Source of the DNA: JAMXLO01 sp963850535
GTDB taxonomy: Bacteria > Pseudomonadota > Alphaproteobacteria > Acetobacterales > Acetobacteraceae
Assembly: GCA_963850535.1 (NCBI GenBank)
Contig: CAWKMC010000015.1
Span: 1 to 64,000, forward strand
Length of the DNA stretch: 64,000 nt
Direction: 5' to 3'
Below are positions 1 through 9,511 of this stretch, piece by piece; positions within the stretch are counted from its first letter, which is position 1; the number at the start of each line of letters is the position of its first letter. Below the pieces are notes generated by a model. The model searched no databases. It saw nothing but the letters and a program-made list of their open reading frames with translations, and was not told where the DNA came from. Made by a program: the position numbers and the translations under genes.

Positions 1-16
1 GCACCGTTGGTGTGGG

Positions 17-409
17 CTACTCCTCAAAGCGACCCGTGGCGTCACGATCGCGCTCGTATCGTCTCGTGAGCGGAAACGGCGGCAACCAGGACTCGCGACG
101 GACGATCCAGCTTTCGTAGGTTGGCATCAGTTGGTCAGGGGCATCCAGGGATCCCAGGTTCACTTCGATTTCGTCTGCGCTGCGTCCGAAAACGGACGAG
201 CCGCAGCGGGGACAGAAAAACCGCCCGGCGTAGTCGCGTGTTTCGCCATCGATCGTCACCGCATCCTGAGGGAACACCGCGGAAGCGTGAAAAAGCGCCC
301 CATGATGCTTGCGGCAGTCGAGACAGTGACAAAGGCCGACCCGGTATGGGAGTCCCGACGCCACAATTCGGACGTTGCCGCAAAGGCAACCGCCCGTGAA
401 TTGATCCAT
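17..409 (-). CDS. GFA/CENP-V family zinc protein
   Basis: This 130-residue protein belongs to the glutathione-dependent formaldehyde-activating (GFA)/CENP-V fold family. The zinc cysteine pattern is visible: CLCG near residue 8, CHCLDC near residue 27 and CPRCGS near residue 66, which together would build the two zinc sites of this small beta fold. The length matches the family. Known members range from S-(hydroxymethyl)glutathione synthase to uncharacterised proteins, so a formaldehyde role is not established here. The gene starts 12 bases after the stop of the OB-fold protein gene and is probably the last gene of a minus-strand operon with that gene and the ThDP enzyme. Confidence 0.85.
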   Translation of the reverse strand: MDQFTGGCLCGNVRIVASGLPYRVGLCHCLDCRKHHGALFHASAVFPQDAVTIDGETRDYAGRFFCPRCGSSVFGRSADEIEVNLGSLDAPDQLMPTYESWIVRRESWLPPFPLTRRYERDRDATGRFEE

Positions 410-421
410 GCTGCGTCTCCT

Positions 422-832
422 TCAGGCGACGACCTGCCACTCGTGGATGAGTTGGCCTGGCGCCACCTCCTCAAACGTCACCTCGACGGCGGCTCCCACC
501 GGCACCTTGTAGGGCGGGGTGCCTGGGAGGTTGGAATAGAAATTGACCCGCGGATCCACATCCAGCGTCACCATTGCCAGGTTGTACGGCTGATCGGGCA
601 TGCGACGGTTCAGGCGGCCATCCTCGATCACAATGGAAGCCGCGATATGCCCTTTTCCCTCGACCTCTTTCCACGTCAGATTGGCAGCCGAGTTGCAGAC
701 CTGGCACGCCTGCTGCGGCGGGTATTGCAGCCTGTCACAGGCAGTGCAGTGCTGCAGTACGAGCCGCCTTTCATTGACGGCGTCCCAGAACGGCTTGCTC
801 AAAGTGTCGGCGACGGGGATCAGCTTCGGCAT
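422..832 (-). CDS. Zn-ribbon/OB-fold protein (DUF35 family)
   Basis: A 136-residue protein with the two-part layout of the DUF35 family: an N-terminal rubredoxin-like zinc ribbon (CTACDRLQYPP near residue 29 and CQVC near residue 43) followed by an OB fold. Such proteins are often partners of thiolase-like or acyl-CoA-handling enzymes, where they help bind the CoA substrate. Its start codon lies 3 bases beyond the reconstructed stop of the upstream ThDP enzyme, so the two are almost certainly co-translated. This suggests that an acyl-CoA may be involved in the pathway, which is an inference from family and context only. Confidence 0.85.
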   Translation of the reverse strand: MPKLIPVADTLSKPFWDAVNERRLVLQHCTACDRLQYPPQQACQVCNSAANLTWKEVEGKGHIAASIVIEDGRLNRRMPDQPYNLAMVTLDVDPRVNFYSNLPGTPPYKVPVGAAVEVTFEEVAPGQLIHEWQVVA

Positions 833-835
833 CGT

Positions 836-2502
836 TCACCCCTCGCCCCGTCCAACCCACTGACCGTAGACCGGGTACTGGCAGCAGATGAACTCGATAT
901 AGCCCGGGCGACCTGACGCATTGACGTCGAGCGCCCGCCGCAGGGCCGGGATGACTTGGGCTGGCTCACTCACCCGCTCGGTGTGGAAGCCCAAGCGCGC
1001 CGATCACCTTCGACATATCGACGTCGTTGGGCCCCAGCACCTGGTGTGTGAAGGGATCGTGTCCTGCCCCCCAGAAGCCAGGCCCATACCCCGCGAAGCC
1101 GCCATTGCTGATGTGCACAACCGTGATCCCGAGTTTCTCGCGCAGCAGGACCTCAAGATTGCCGAGCATGTAGCCAAGGCCGGCCTCGCCGGTGACCGCA
1201 ACAGATGCCCTGTCCGGAAACGCCTTCTTGGCAGCAATGGCAGCAGCCAGGCTGAAGCCGAGCGTGGAGACATTCCCCCAACCCAGGAAGCCGCGCGGGA
1301 TCAGCGTGTCGAAGACGGTGCTCAACTGGTCGCGCGTGTTGCCTGACTCGTGCGTCACGAACGAATTGCGCAGATCCAGCACCTGCATGAGATCGCCGTA
1401 CACCCGATACGGGTTGATCGGCGTCTCGTCCGAGTTCATGACCTGCCGGTATCGGGCGAGCCCCTCATCCCGTGCCGCCCTTACTTCCGCCGCCACATTG
1501 CCCGCCGGCCGTCCCGAACCAGAAGTGCGGTCGGACACTTCTTGGCGCAGAGCCTGCAGGGTGAAGCGCGCATCGCCGATCACCGCATGCGCCATCGGAA
1601 ACATCTTGTTGATGTGCAACTCGTCGACGTTGCAGAGGATGATGGTCTTTTTCGCTGCATCAGGAATGCCGTGACTGAAGCGACCCGGCGACAGGCTCGA
1701 GCCCACAGCGAGGATGACGTCGCTCTTGTTCAGGTAGTGCGCCACCTGATCGCCGCGCACGCCGACGAACAGCGGATGGTTCTCCGGGAACGCTCCTTTG
1801 GCCTTGAGTGTCGTGATCACCGGCACATTCACAAGCTCCGCCAGCGCTTTCAGGTCTTCCGAGGCACCCGCGTAGATGACCCCCTCGCCGGCGTAGATCA
1901 GCGGGTTACGGGCTGCCAAAAGCTGGTCGATGGCCGCACGCACATCTGCCGGGTCCGGCGCCGATTTCCAGCCTTTCACCGGGCGGTAGGGGTCGGCCGT
2001 CTCGTCGTATGTGGCCGTCGCATTGGGAATGGCCAGGATCACGGGGCCCGGTCTGCCGCTGCGCAGCATGGTGAAGGCGCGGCGCATAAACTCTGGCGTG
2101 CGCTCAGGCTTGTCGAGATAGCCGAACCACTTCGACACCGTCTTCATCGCCGATGCGACGTCGGTACTGGCTGTTGCCCGAGGCGCCGGCCGGCACGCCA
2201 TCGGTGATGCAGAGAACAGGCGAGCCATCCTCGTAAGCCTGCGCCATCCCGGCGTAGGCGTACTGCATGCCGGCGGCATTCACGCCCCCTTGGAAGGTGC
2301 ACACTCCGATCCGTGAGCCCGCCGTGATGCGCGAGAACGCATCGGCGACCGCAACGGCGTAGCGGTCGTCGCGCATCATCAGCATCGGCACCCCTTCCCG
2401 GCCGAGTGCATTGTTCACCCGACAGACGGGGAAGGTCGAAACCCAACCTATGCCTTCCTGCTTAAGAATGCGGACAATGCCGGTTGCTACATCGATCGTC
2501 AT
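836..2502 (-). CDS. Thiamine diphosphate enzyme, acetolactate synthase-like (two frameshifts)
   Basis: Reconstructed as about 554 residues, normal for the acetolactate synthase/2-hydroxyacyl-CoA lyase superfamily. The N-terminal Pyr domain begins MTIDVATGIVRIL with AGAGGAGA-like Shine-Dalgarno sequence just upstream (2509-2519). The central domain contains RPGPVILAIP and GVIYAG, and the C-terminal PP domain contains VTGEAGLGYMLGN. Two one-base insertions break the frame: a G doublet at 2163-2164 (SQY then continues DVASAMKTVSKWF) and a C run at 990-992 (ALG then continues FHTERVSEPAQV). Reading through restores a C-terminus ending QWVGRGEG and a stop at 836-838. The usual catalytic glutamate region (RHEQ in acetolactate synthase) reads RDDR here, and the GDG and NN elements of the ThDP motif are GEAG and SNGG. 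The substrate is unknown. Confidence 0.85.
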
Positions 2503-2569
2503 GGATGTGGTCTCCTCTGTATGGAGCCGAGCCGTCAGCCTGTTGCTAAGCCCCTGGCGGAGGAGCCTG

Positions 2570-3538
2570 TCAGTTTGGCACCCAGACCGCCGTCCGGATC
2601 TCGCCGAAGTCACGCGCTATCTTGCGCCACGACGCACCAGCGTCTTCACTGACATACACCTCACCGAACAGGGTGAACGCCACGATGCGATCGCCACACG
2701 CGCGATGCGTGGCAATAGCCCACATCGTCGCGTTAGCTTGGGTAGGTAGGGCCAGGACCTCCCATCGCTGTCCGTAGTCGGTGGTGCGAAGTACGTGTCC
2801 TCTTTCACCTGTCGTGGTCTCCCCGCACCCAGCAAACAAAACGCGAGGATCATCGACCTTGATCGCCATGCCGCGCGCGTAGGGTAACGGCCATTTGTCC
2901 TTGATACCCAGGAGGTGCCAAGTGTCACCAAGGTCGTCACTCATGAACATATCGCGCGCGGTGCTGACGAACAGGCGCTCGGGCCGCGTCGCTGCTATGG
3001 TCATGTCGTGGACGTCCAGGTCATACATACCGGCCTTGAGATGTGTCCAGGTGTCTCCACCATCCATGCTGCGGAAGACGCCGTCGATTTCCACACCAGC
3101 CCAGACGATACGATGATCGTGCGGGTCCACGGCCAAGGCAGTTACGAACGGGGCGCCGATCGCGCATTCCTGGGCGATGTCCACGGATAGTTTCTCCCAT
3201 CGCTGCCCTCCATCGAGGGAGCGATAGATGCCGGCCGGCCGGGTCCCGGCGAATACGATGTTGGGATCGGTCGGATCGATGGCTAGCGACCAGATCGTGG
3301 GCAAATCCTGCTGGGTGGAGATGCGCGCCCACCGAGCGCCGCCATCGTGACTGACGAACATACCGGTATCACCCGCCGCGAGGACGGTCTGGGCCTGCGT
3401 GGGGTGAGCGACGATCGCCTGTATGCGGCTATTCAAGGGAAATGGTGCCCGATGCCGCGTCCATGACTCTCCAGCATCCGGGCTGTGCCATACACCCCAG
3501 CCTGCCGTGCCGAGACAGATGCTGTAGTCCGCCGCCAT
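2570..3538 (-). CDS. Asp-box (BNR) repeat beta-propeller protein
   Basis: A 322-residue protein made of about seven Asp-box repeats of the S/T-x-D-x-G-x-x-W type: DAGESWTRH, DGGARWARI, DGGQRWEKL, DGGDTWTHL, DLGDTWHLL, DYGQRWEVL and DAGASWRKI. Such repeats build the blades of sialidase-like or YCF48-like propellers. No signal peptide is seen from the chosen start (MAADYSICLG), which follows a GGGGGG-AAACG ribosome-binding sequence; a longer reading back to 3643 lacks support. None of the residues specific to sialidases is evident, so the role is more likely structural or ligand binding than glycosidic. It lies 67 bases upstream of the ThDP enzyme gene on the same strand and is probably the first gene of that operon. 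Confidence 0.8.
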   Translation of the reverse strand: MAADYSICLGTAGWGVWHSPDAGESWTRHRAPFPLNSRIQAIVAHPTQAQTVLAAGDTGMFVSHDGGARWARISTQQDLPTIWSLAIDPTDPNIVFAGTRPAGIYRSLDGGQRWEKLSVDIAQECAIGAPFVTALAVDPHDHRIVWAGVEIDGVFRSMDGGDTWTHLKAGMYDLDVHDMTIAATRPERLFVSTARDMFMSDDLGDTWHLLGIKDKWPLPYARGMAIKVDDPRVLFAGCGETTTGERGHVLRTTDYGQRWEVLALPTQANATMWAIATHRACGDRIVAFTLFGEVYVSEDAGASWRKIARDFGEIRTAVWVPN

Positions 3539-3789
3539 GAGCCGTTTCCCCCCGTCTTCGTCGGCCTTCGCGCTTGTCAGCGGTATGGTGCTCTTGCTGG
3601 CTCTACCGCACAACATAGGCGTAGGTCCGTGGCGTCGTGACATTCACCAACAGGCCTGTCCCCGATCGCGCTGACTGGAATTCTCGACATCATTCCAGCG
3701 ATGCCGACCGTGTTGGCGCGCAGGGCTTGGCACTCTGTCCAATCCGATCACGATATCCGACAATGCTCGAACAAACGAGGGAGACGGCC

Positions 3790-4618
3790 ATGCCAGTCAT
3801 CGACGTTCAGGTTCATCCGTTCGATCGAAATCATCCCGGCCGGCCGTGGGCCAGTCCCTCACATGGACTCGATTCCGCCACGGGTGAGGAAATGATCGCT
3901 GCCATGAACAGCGTCGGCGTGGACGGCGCGATCATGGTTTCGTCGTTCAGTGCCTATGAATACGATCCGAGCTACGCGCTTGAAGTGTACAACACGTATC
4001 CCGACAAATTCCGGGTCGTGACGCCGGTCGACGCGACCGATCCGGCGATCGACGATGTGGTGGCGAAATGGGCGGCGACACCAGGCGCGCGGGGTATTCG
4101 CATCCGTATGCGCGACGGCCTGCCGATGGACGCCGACCATCCAGGCCTGAACCGCGCTTTTGCCGCCGCTGCCAGACATGGCTTGCCGGTAAACCTGCTT
4201 TGCTGGGGCATCCTGGACAAAGGCCTGCCGCATATCCAGGCGACACCCCGATACGGTCATCGTGATCGACCATCTCGGCCTGCTGCAACCCGCTCGTCCG
4301 CCGGTTCCGGCCGACGTCTGGGCCGATCTGCCGAAACTGCTCGCGTTGGCGCAATACGAGAATGTAAGGGTGAAGATCAGCGGCGCCTGCACGATGTCGC
4401 ACCAGCCATTTCCGTACGACGACATCTGGGGTCCAGTGCTTCGGGTCATCGATGCGTTCGGGCTGGATCGTTGCATGTGGGGCACCGACTGGACGCGGAC
4501 GATTGGCATGCTGACCTATGAGCAGGGCGTCGCGCCGTTCCGCGATACCAAACGCCTGTCCGAGACCGATAAGGCGGCGCTCATGGGCGGGACGTTGCAG
4601 AAGGTCTATAAGTGGTAA
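3790..4618 (+). CDS. Amidohydrolase (amidohydrolase-2/TIM-barrel family), one frameshift
   Basis: Reconstructed as about 275 residues of the PF04909 amidohydrolase family, which includes lactone hydrolases such as 2-pyrone-4,6-dicarboxylate hydrolase. The start MPVIDVQVHPFDRNHP follows a GAGGGAG ribosome-binding site. Visible family elements are the N-terminal DxQVH metal motif, VIDHLGL, VKISGA and the C-terminal WGTDWTR. The frame breaks once, around 4240-4250 (ACACCCC), where an extra base moves the reading from GLPHIQA to HPDTVIVIDH. Alignment with the intact paralogue at 16233-17093 fixes the gap as a one-base insertion. The gene lies 27 bases before the 2-hydroxyacid dehydrogenase gene and divergently from the Asp-box gene. 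Confidence 0.85.
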
Positions 4619-4645
4619 CGCGACGGATAGCTGAGGAACCGAATT

Positions 4646-5582
4646 ATGGCGCTGCTCATCATTGATCTCGACAAATATATCGGCAGCGCCTCGGCGTGGC
4701 GCGACACGTTCGGGGAACAGCTTCCTGATCTGGAGATCCGCGTCTGGCCTGAAGCCGGGAACCTTACTGATATCGAATATCTCGCGTTTATGCATCCGGA
4801 CTTCGATTCCCTTCCGGTCTTTCCGTATTTGAAAGCCATGTTCAGCCGCTCGGCCGGGGTCGAGTCCTTTGTCAACCATCCAAAGCTGCCAAATGCCCCG
4901 CTGTGCAAGATCGAGCCGCCCGGCGGCGATCCAATGATGACGGAATACGTCGTCATGCATGTTCTTCGTTTGCATCGTGATATGCCCGGGTACCAGGCGG
5001 CTCAGGCAAACCGGGAGTGGCGTCGCACGACAATAGTGCGACCTGAACAAAGGCGTGTCGGATTCCTTGGCTTTGGCATGATGGCACAGGCGCCCGCAGT
5101 GGTGTTGCAGTCGCTCGGATTCGAAGGTGCAGGCGTGGGTCCGTAATCCAAGGCACGAAAGCGAGGTTCCGATTTTTCATGGTCCCGACGAACTTGAGCC
5201 GTTTCTTCAACAGACCGACATCGCGGTCTGCCTGCTGCCGCTTACGAGGGAAACCGAGGGCATATTCTGCGCGCGCACCTTCGCCATGATGCCACGCGGG
5301 GCGATGCTGGTGAATGTCGGCCGCGGCAAGCATGTGGTCGACGACGATCTGATCAAGGCGCTTGACTCGGGACAGTTGTCACACGCCGCGTTAGACGCGT
5401 TGTGGCCTGAGCCCCTGCCACCAACGAGCTCACTCTGGCTGCATCCCAAGGTTACCGTGATGCCGCATGTGGCACGTCGACCGACCGTTGCTCAACTCGT
5501 GACTGAGATTGCGGCGAATATTCGAAGCCTGGAGGCAGGCAGGCGGCCTTTGCAGGAAATCGACATCACGTTGGGATACTAG
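4646..5582 (+). CDS. D-isomer-specific 2-hydroxyacid dehydrogenase, GhrA-like (frameshift)
   Basis: Reconstructed as about 311 residues, the usual length of the glyoxylate/hydroxypyruvate reductase A subfamily. The Rossmann dinucleotide-binding motif is VGFLGFGMMAQA in the middle of the protein. The C-terminal half shows LVNVGRGKHVVDDDL, which carries the conserved arginine region, and HPKVTVMPHVA with the catalytic histidine. An extra G in the doublet at 5126-5127 breaks the frame at LGFE; the next frame continues VQAWVRNPRHESE. The expected role is NAD(P)H-dependent reduction of a 2-oxo acid or the reverse. It follows the amidohydrolase closely and should be in the same transcript. Confidence 0.85.
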
Positions 5583-5709
5583 ATCACGTCGTACCCGTTA
5601 CGATGAGTGCAGGCACATTCCCCCTATCTTTGCCAAAGAACCTCTTGTTAACTGCAAGGGGCGGGGCTAAGCCCAGCGCCCTCCGCTGATTGTCTGCAGG
5701 GGTGTTGCA

Positions 5710-6753
5710 ATGTTCTCCCGCATGCTCGGCTTCATGTCAGCCGACATGGCCATCGACCTGGGAACTGCCAATACCCTGGTCTATGTCCAGGGTCGTGGCA
5801 TTGTGCTGGCCGAACCCTCGGTGGTCGCGATCGCCGATGTCCGTGGCAAGAAGCAGGTGGTCGCGGTCGGCGAGGAAGCCAAGCAGATGCTCGGCCGCAC
5901 CCCCGGCTACATCACCGCGAGCCGGCCGCTTCGCGATGGCGTGATCGCCGACTTCGAGGTCGCCGAGGAGATGATCAAGCACTTCATCCGCAAAGTGCAT
6001 AACCGCCGCGGCTTCGCGTCACCGCTGATCATTGTCTGCGTGCCGTCTGGATCCACCGCAGTGGAACGGCGTGCGATTCAGGAGAGCGCGGAAAGCGCCG
6101 GTGCGCGCAAGGTGGCATTGATCGAGGAGCCGATGGCGGCGGCAATCGGCGCGGGGCTACCGGTGACCGAGCCGTCAGGTTCGATGGTGGTGGATATCGG
6201 CGGCGGCACCACGGAGGTGGCGGTCATCTCGCTGGGCGGCATTGTCTATTCGCGCAGCGTCCGCGTCGGCGGTGACAAGATGGACGAGGCGATCATCAGC
6301 TATATGCGCCGCCATCATAACCTGCTGATCGGCGAGCCCACCGCTGAAAGAATCAAAATGGATGTGGGTGCCGCCGCTCAGTCTAACGACGGCGATCAGG
6401 GGCCGCTCCGCGAAGTGCGCGGCCGTGACCTGATGAACGGCGTGCCCCGCGAGGTGCTGGTGAGCCAGCGGCAGATCGCCGAGAGCCTGGCCGAGCCCGT
6501 GGGCACGATCGTTGAGGCGGTGAAGGTCGCGCTGGAGAACACACCCCCAGAACTGGCAGCGGACATTGTGGACAAGGGTATCGTACTGACCGGTGGAGGC
6601 GCGCTGCTGTATCGGCTTGATCAGGTGCTGCGCGATGCGACGGGGCTTGCGGTGGTGGTGGCAGAGAACCCGCTGCAATGCGTGGCTCTAGGCACGGGGC
6701 GCGCGCTGGAAGAGCGCAAACGGCTGGGGAACGTGCTGACGTCGATGTACTGA
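5710..6753 (+). CDS. mreB: Rod shape-determining protein MreB
   Basis: A 347-residue actin-family protein. The N-terminal amphipathic segment MFSRMLGFMSADM leads into the phosphate-1 motif AIDLGTANTLVYV; VVDIGGGTTEVAV is the phosphate-2 motif, and GIVLTGGGALL the adenosine motif near the C-terminus. MreB filaments at the inner membrane guide the elongasome during cell-wall synthesis. Length and motifs are complete and there is no frameshift. No mreC or mreD follows; instead there are about 390 bases without a recognisable gene and then a convergent lipoprotein gene, which is unlike the common mreBCD arrangement. Confidence 0.97.
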   Translation: MFSRMLGFMSADMAIDLGTANTLVYVQGRGIVLAEPSVVAIADVRGKKQVVAVGEEAKQMLGRTPGYITASRPLRDGVIADFEVAEEMIKHFIRKVHNRRGFASPLIIVCVPSGSTAVERRAIQESAESAGARKVALIEEPMAAAIGAGLPVTEPSGSMVVDIGGGTTEVAVISLGGIVYSRSVRVGGDKMDEAIISYMRRHHNLLIGEPTAERIKMDVGAAAQSNDGDQGPLREVRGRDLMNGVPREVLVSQRQIAESLAEPVGTIVEAVKVALENTPPELAADIVDKGIVLTGGGALLYRLDQVLRDATGLAVVVAENPLQCVALGTGRALEERKRLGNVLTSMY

Positions 6754-7142
6754 GATTCACCGGCCGCAGAGTATCACAGACCTTTTCGATGCAACATCAG
6801 GCGCAGGTTCGTCGCGATCTTTGGCGAATAGTGGCCTACCAGGTTCTTCGGGCCTATCGGACGATATCTGCGTTCCGCTCGATGGCGTCGCGAACCCTAT
6901 GCTCAGAACGTCCTTTCCAAAGGTGCCTGAGCAATCCGCGAGTGCCAGCGACGCCAGGAACCCACCATGCTGCACCAGCTTCGCTTCTCGCTTCGTCGTA
7001 TCCTCCCTGCGGAGCCACCGACTGCCTCGTCTGGGCTCAACGGTCGAAGCCGACCGCTGGGCCCTTAGAACTGGAGCGGCTTGAACACTACGCACCGCAG
7101 TGCGCTTGCCACCGCTGGAACATGCCTAGCCCATTGCGCCAC
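6754..7142. other. Intergenic region without recognisable gene
   Basis: About 390 bases lie between the convergent mreB and OmpA-like genes. Open frames on both strands here have no recognisable domains, lack ribosome-binding sites and show no family-like composition. I see no clear terminator with a T run, and no mreC remnant. Confidence 0.5.
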
Positions 7143-7682
7143 TCAGCCAGCGGCGCCATCGAGGGTCAATTCGACACGTCGATTCTGCGCTCTGCCCGCA
7201 GCGGTATTGTTGGAAGCTACCGGATCAGCCTCGCCGTTGCCATGCGCTGCGACCAACTCGGGTCTGACGCCCTGTGAAATCAGAAACTGCATCACTGCGT
7301 CAGCTCGCTTCTGAGAAAGGATCTCATTTGAGGTGACACCTTGTCGCTGTAGTGCAGCGCCGATCGGCGCGTTGTCGGTGTAACCGTTCACGACCAATTT
7401 GTTCTGCTGTGTTGGCGCCAGCTGTGAGGCCATCTTTGCGATGATCTGCTTGCCCTGATCGCTCATCTGCCAGCTCCCTGGCGCGAACAGAAGGTCACTG
7501 TTGACTGTATACTTAATGGCTCCCGCGAGCCGGCCGATCTGCGCCTGCTGCGAGGCGACTTGCTGCTGCAGTTGCCGATTCTGTGTCTGCAGCGCCTCGT
7601 AGTCGCTCTTCCAGACGCAGCCTGTCAGAAGTCCACTGGCCACCAGTGAACCCGCAAGGGCAAATGGACGGTAACTCTTCAT
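7143..7682 (-). CDS. OmpA-family peptidoglycan-binding lipoprotein
   Basis: A 179-residue protein with a lipoprotein signal peptide (MKSYRPFALAGS followed by the lipobox LLTGC), a short coiled coil (roughly residues 30-55, rich in Q and L: QTQNRQLQQQVASQQ) and a C-terminal OmpA-like domain. The peptidoglycan-binding signature is visible as VNGYTDNAPIG and NNTAAGRAQNRRVEL. It should sit in the outer membrane facing the periplasm and tether it to the cell wall. The start at 7682 is chosen because AGAGGA lies just upstream and the signal peptide begins there; the 28 residues of upstream open frame look non-coding. Confidence 0.9.
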   Translation of the reverse strand: MKSYRPFALAGSLVASGLLTGCVWKSDYEALQTQNRQLQQQVASQQAQIGRLAGAIKYTVNSDLLFAPGSWQMSDQGKQIIAKMASQLAPTQQNKLVVNGYTDNAPIGAALQRQGVTSNEILSQKRADAVMQFLISQGVRPELVAAHGNGEADPVASNNTAAGRAQNRRVELTLDGAAG

Positions 7683-7821
7683 GACAAATCCTCTATGCTC
7701 CCTCTTGGCTATGCGGGCAGCCAGCCGATGGCGCCCGATTCGCCTTGAATGAGTAGCATGATTCACCAGCAGGCGGATGGCTATGCAGAATCGGCAAGCA
7801 GCTCAACCCAAGGAGCACAAA

Positions 7822-9004
7822 TCACTGCTCTGCAGGCTGCGTCAAGGAATTGTCCTCCAGCTCCAGCAACTGCTCGGCGCGTTCGGTCTCGATCGCCTCC
7901 ACGCCGCGCAGCTTGCGGCCAACAGCGCGAGTGCGACGGCGCGCGTTCTCGATCGTGTTGCTGAATGTGCCGGCCTGTTTCGCCAGGCGTTCCAGCACGT
8001 CATCCATCTTCACCATCTCGGTGCGCGTGGCGCCGAGAAGGTCGCGAATTTGGTCAGCCTTCTGCTCCAGCGCCAGGGTGATGAAACCAAGATGGATGGT
8101 GCGAAGCAAGGCAGGAAACAGTGAAGGTCCCATCACCAGCACGCGGCATTCGCGACCGATGTCGTCGATCAGCCCGGGGATGCGTGCCACTTCGGCGTAG
8201 AGCGCATCGGTCGGCAGATAGAGCACGGCAAATTCAACAGTAACCGGTGGATTGATGTACTTCGACTGCGATCTTTTTCGCTTCGTCGCGCATGCGCCGC
8301 TCCAGCATGCGCGACGCGACGCGCTCGGCTTCGGCATCGCCGGCGTCCGATGCCGCCAGCAGCCGCTCATAGTCCTCAACTGGAAACTTGGCATCGATCG
8401 GCAGCAGCGGCCGGTCTACGCCCTTCACCGGCATGCGCACGGCGAACTCGACAACGTCGTTGCTGTCAGGGCGCACCCGGCAGTTGGTCTCGTACTCGCC
8501 GGCCGGCAGGATGTCGTCCAGCATCGCGCGAACCTGAGTCTCGCCCCAGCCGCCGCGCGTCTTCACATTGGAAAAGAGGCGCTTGATGTCGCCGATCTGT
8601 GCGGTGACGGCCTGGACGTCCCCCATCGCCTTCTGCACCGCGGCAAACTGGTCAATGACGCGGTTGAAGCTTTCATTCATCTGCTTCTCGACCGCTGCGT
8701 GCAGTTGCTCATTCACCGTCTTCTGGATTTCCGCAAGCTTCGCCTCGTTCCCCTCGCGCAACTCGCGCAGCTTGCTCTCCAGCGCGGAACGGATGCTCTC
8801 GAAATGCGCGGCGATCTCCTGACGCTGCTGGCCCTGCTCGCGCGACAGCGCCGCGCGGGTGGTTTCCGCTTCGCTGCGGGTGCCGGCGATAGCCTGCTCG
8901 AGCAGCAGACGCAGGCGCTGCAACAGGGCTGCCTGCTTCAGCACCACAAGCGCAGCGGCGGTGGCCGCAAAAGCCGCGATGACAGCCAGGATTTCGTTCA
9001 CCAT
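7822..9004 (-). CDS. rmuC: DNA recombination protein RmuC (frameshift)
   Basis: Reconstructed as about 393 residues. The N-terminus has a membrane anchor (ILAVIAAFAATAAALVVL), then a long coiled coil (roughly residues 30-130), then the conserved RmuC core with GGWGETQVRAMLDDIL, LLPIDAKFPVEDY and, after the frame break, KYINPPVTVEFAVLYLPT. One extra base near 8266 (AAGATCGCAGTCGAAG on the coding strand) breaks IASKYINPP. RmuC proteins limit inversions at short repeats and are predicted to have a nuclease-like core. The C-terminal tail after position 7900 is low-complexity and charged, as is common in the family. Confidence 0.88.
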
Positions 9005-9130
9005 GCCTCACCCACAGAGATCGGCTGGAATAATGCGCGTTCGCCGCGAGTTGCATGTTGTTACAGTCCAGTAGCCTTGTTGAAATCCGTGCGCACTAGC
9101 TCAGCACGGGGACAGGACCTGAGAGGCACC

Positions 9131-9430
9131 ATGGCTCAGCAACTGACGGCCGCTTGCCGGAGCTGGATCGATCGCTGTTACCTCCCGCTATTGGTCGGGT
9201 TGGCCGGAGCGGTGTCCCGGTCAGAAGACCGCCAATATGCGTGCATCACGCTAAATGGCGGTAAAGGGGTTGTCGTGGCTGCCGATCTGAGCGCGGCGGT
9301 ACTCCGCGAGGTGCAGCTGGGCGATCTGCTGTGCCTGCGGCTGAACGGTGGCGTGGCGGTCACAGTGGACTTTGTCGACGGCCGGCCATCGCTGGTCAGT
9401 GCCAACCTGCCCCACGCCGGCGCGTCCTGA
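9131..9430 (+). CDS. Small hypothetical protein, possible nucleic-acid or cofactor-binding beta protein
   Basis: A 99-residue open frame between rmuC and hisS, starting MAQQLTAACRSWIDRC with GAGAGGCACC just upstream. I do not recognise a family. The C-terminal two thirds alternates hydrophobic and polar residues (YACITLNGGKGVVV, LCLRLNGGVAVTVDFVDG) as in a small beta barrel. It has no signal peptide or membrane segment. It reads on the same strand as hisS and ends 81 bases before it, so they may share a transcript. A longer open frame in the same phase extends back over rmuC, but that part is antisense to rmuC and I reject it. Confidence 0.45.
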   Translation: MAQQLTAACRSWIDRCYLPLLVGLAGAVSRSEDRQYACITLNGGKGVVVAADLSAAVLREVQLGDLLCLRLNGGVAVTVDFVDGRPSLVSANLPHAGAS

Positions 9431-9511
9431 TGCGGAAACCTGCTTGCGCTCGGCCGGCTTCGGGCTAGCTTGCGCCGCCTCTGCTCGGCGACCACATCAG
9501 TTAGTTTCCGC

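Noticed and set aside
3715..3750. Sigma-54-like element TTGGCACTCTGT upstream of the 3790 amidohydrolase
   Set aside because: The -24 half resembles TGGCAC, but the -12 half lacks TTGC at the right spacing.
8252..9430. Long plus-strand frame of 392 codons across rmuC
   Set aside because: It is antisense to the well-supported rmuC. Only its last 99 codons, beyond the rmuC start, look like a gene.
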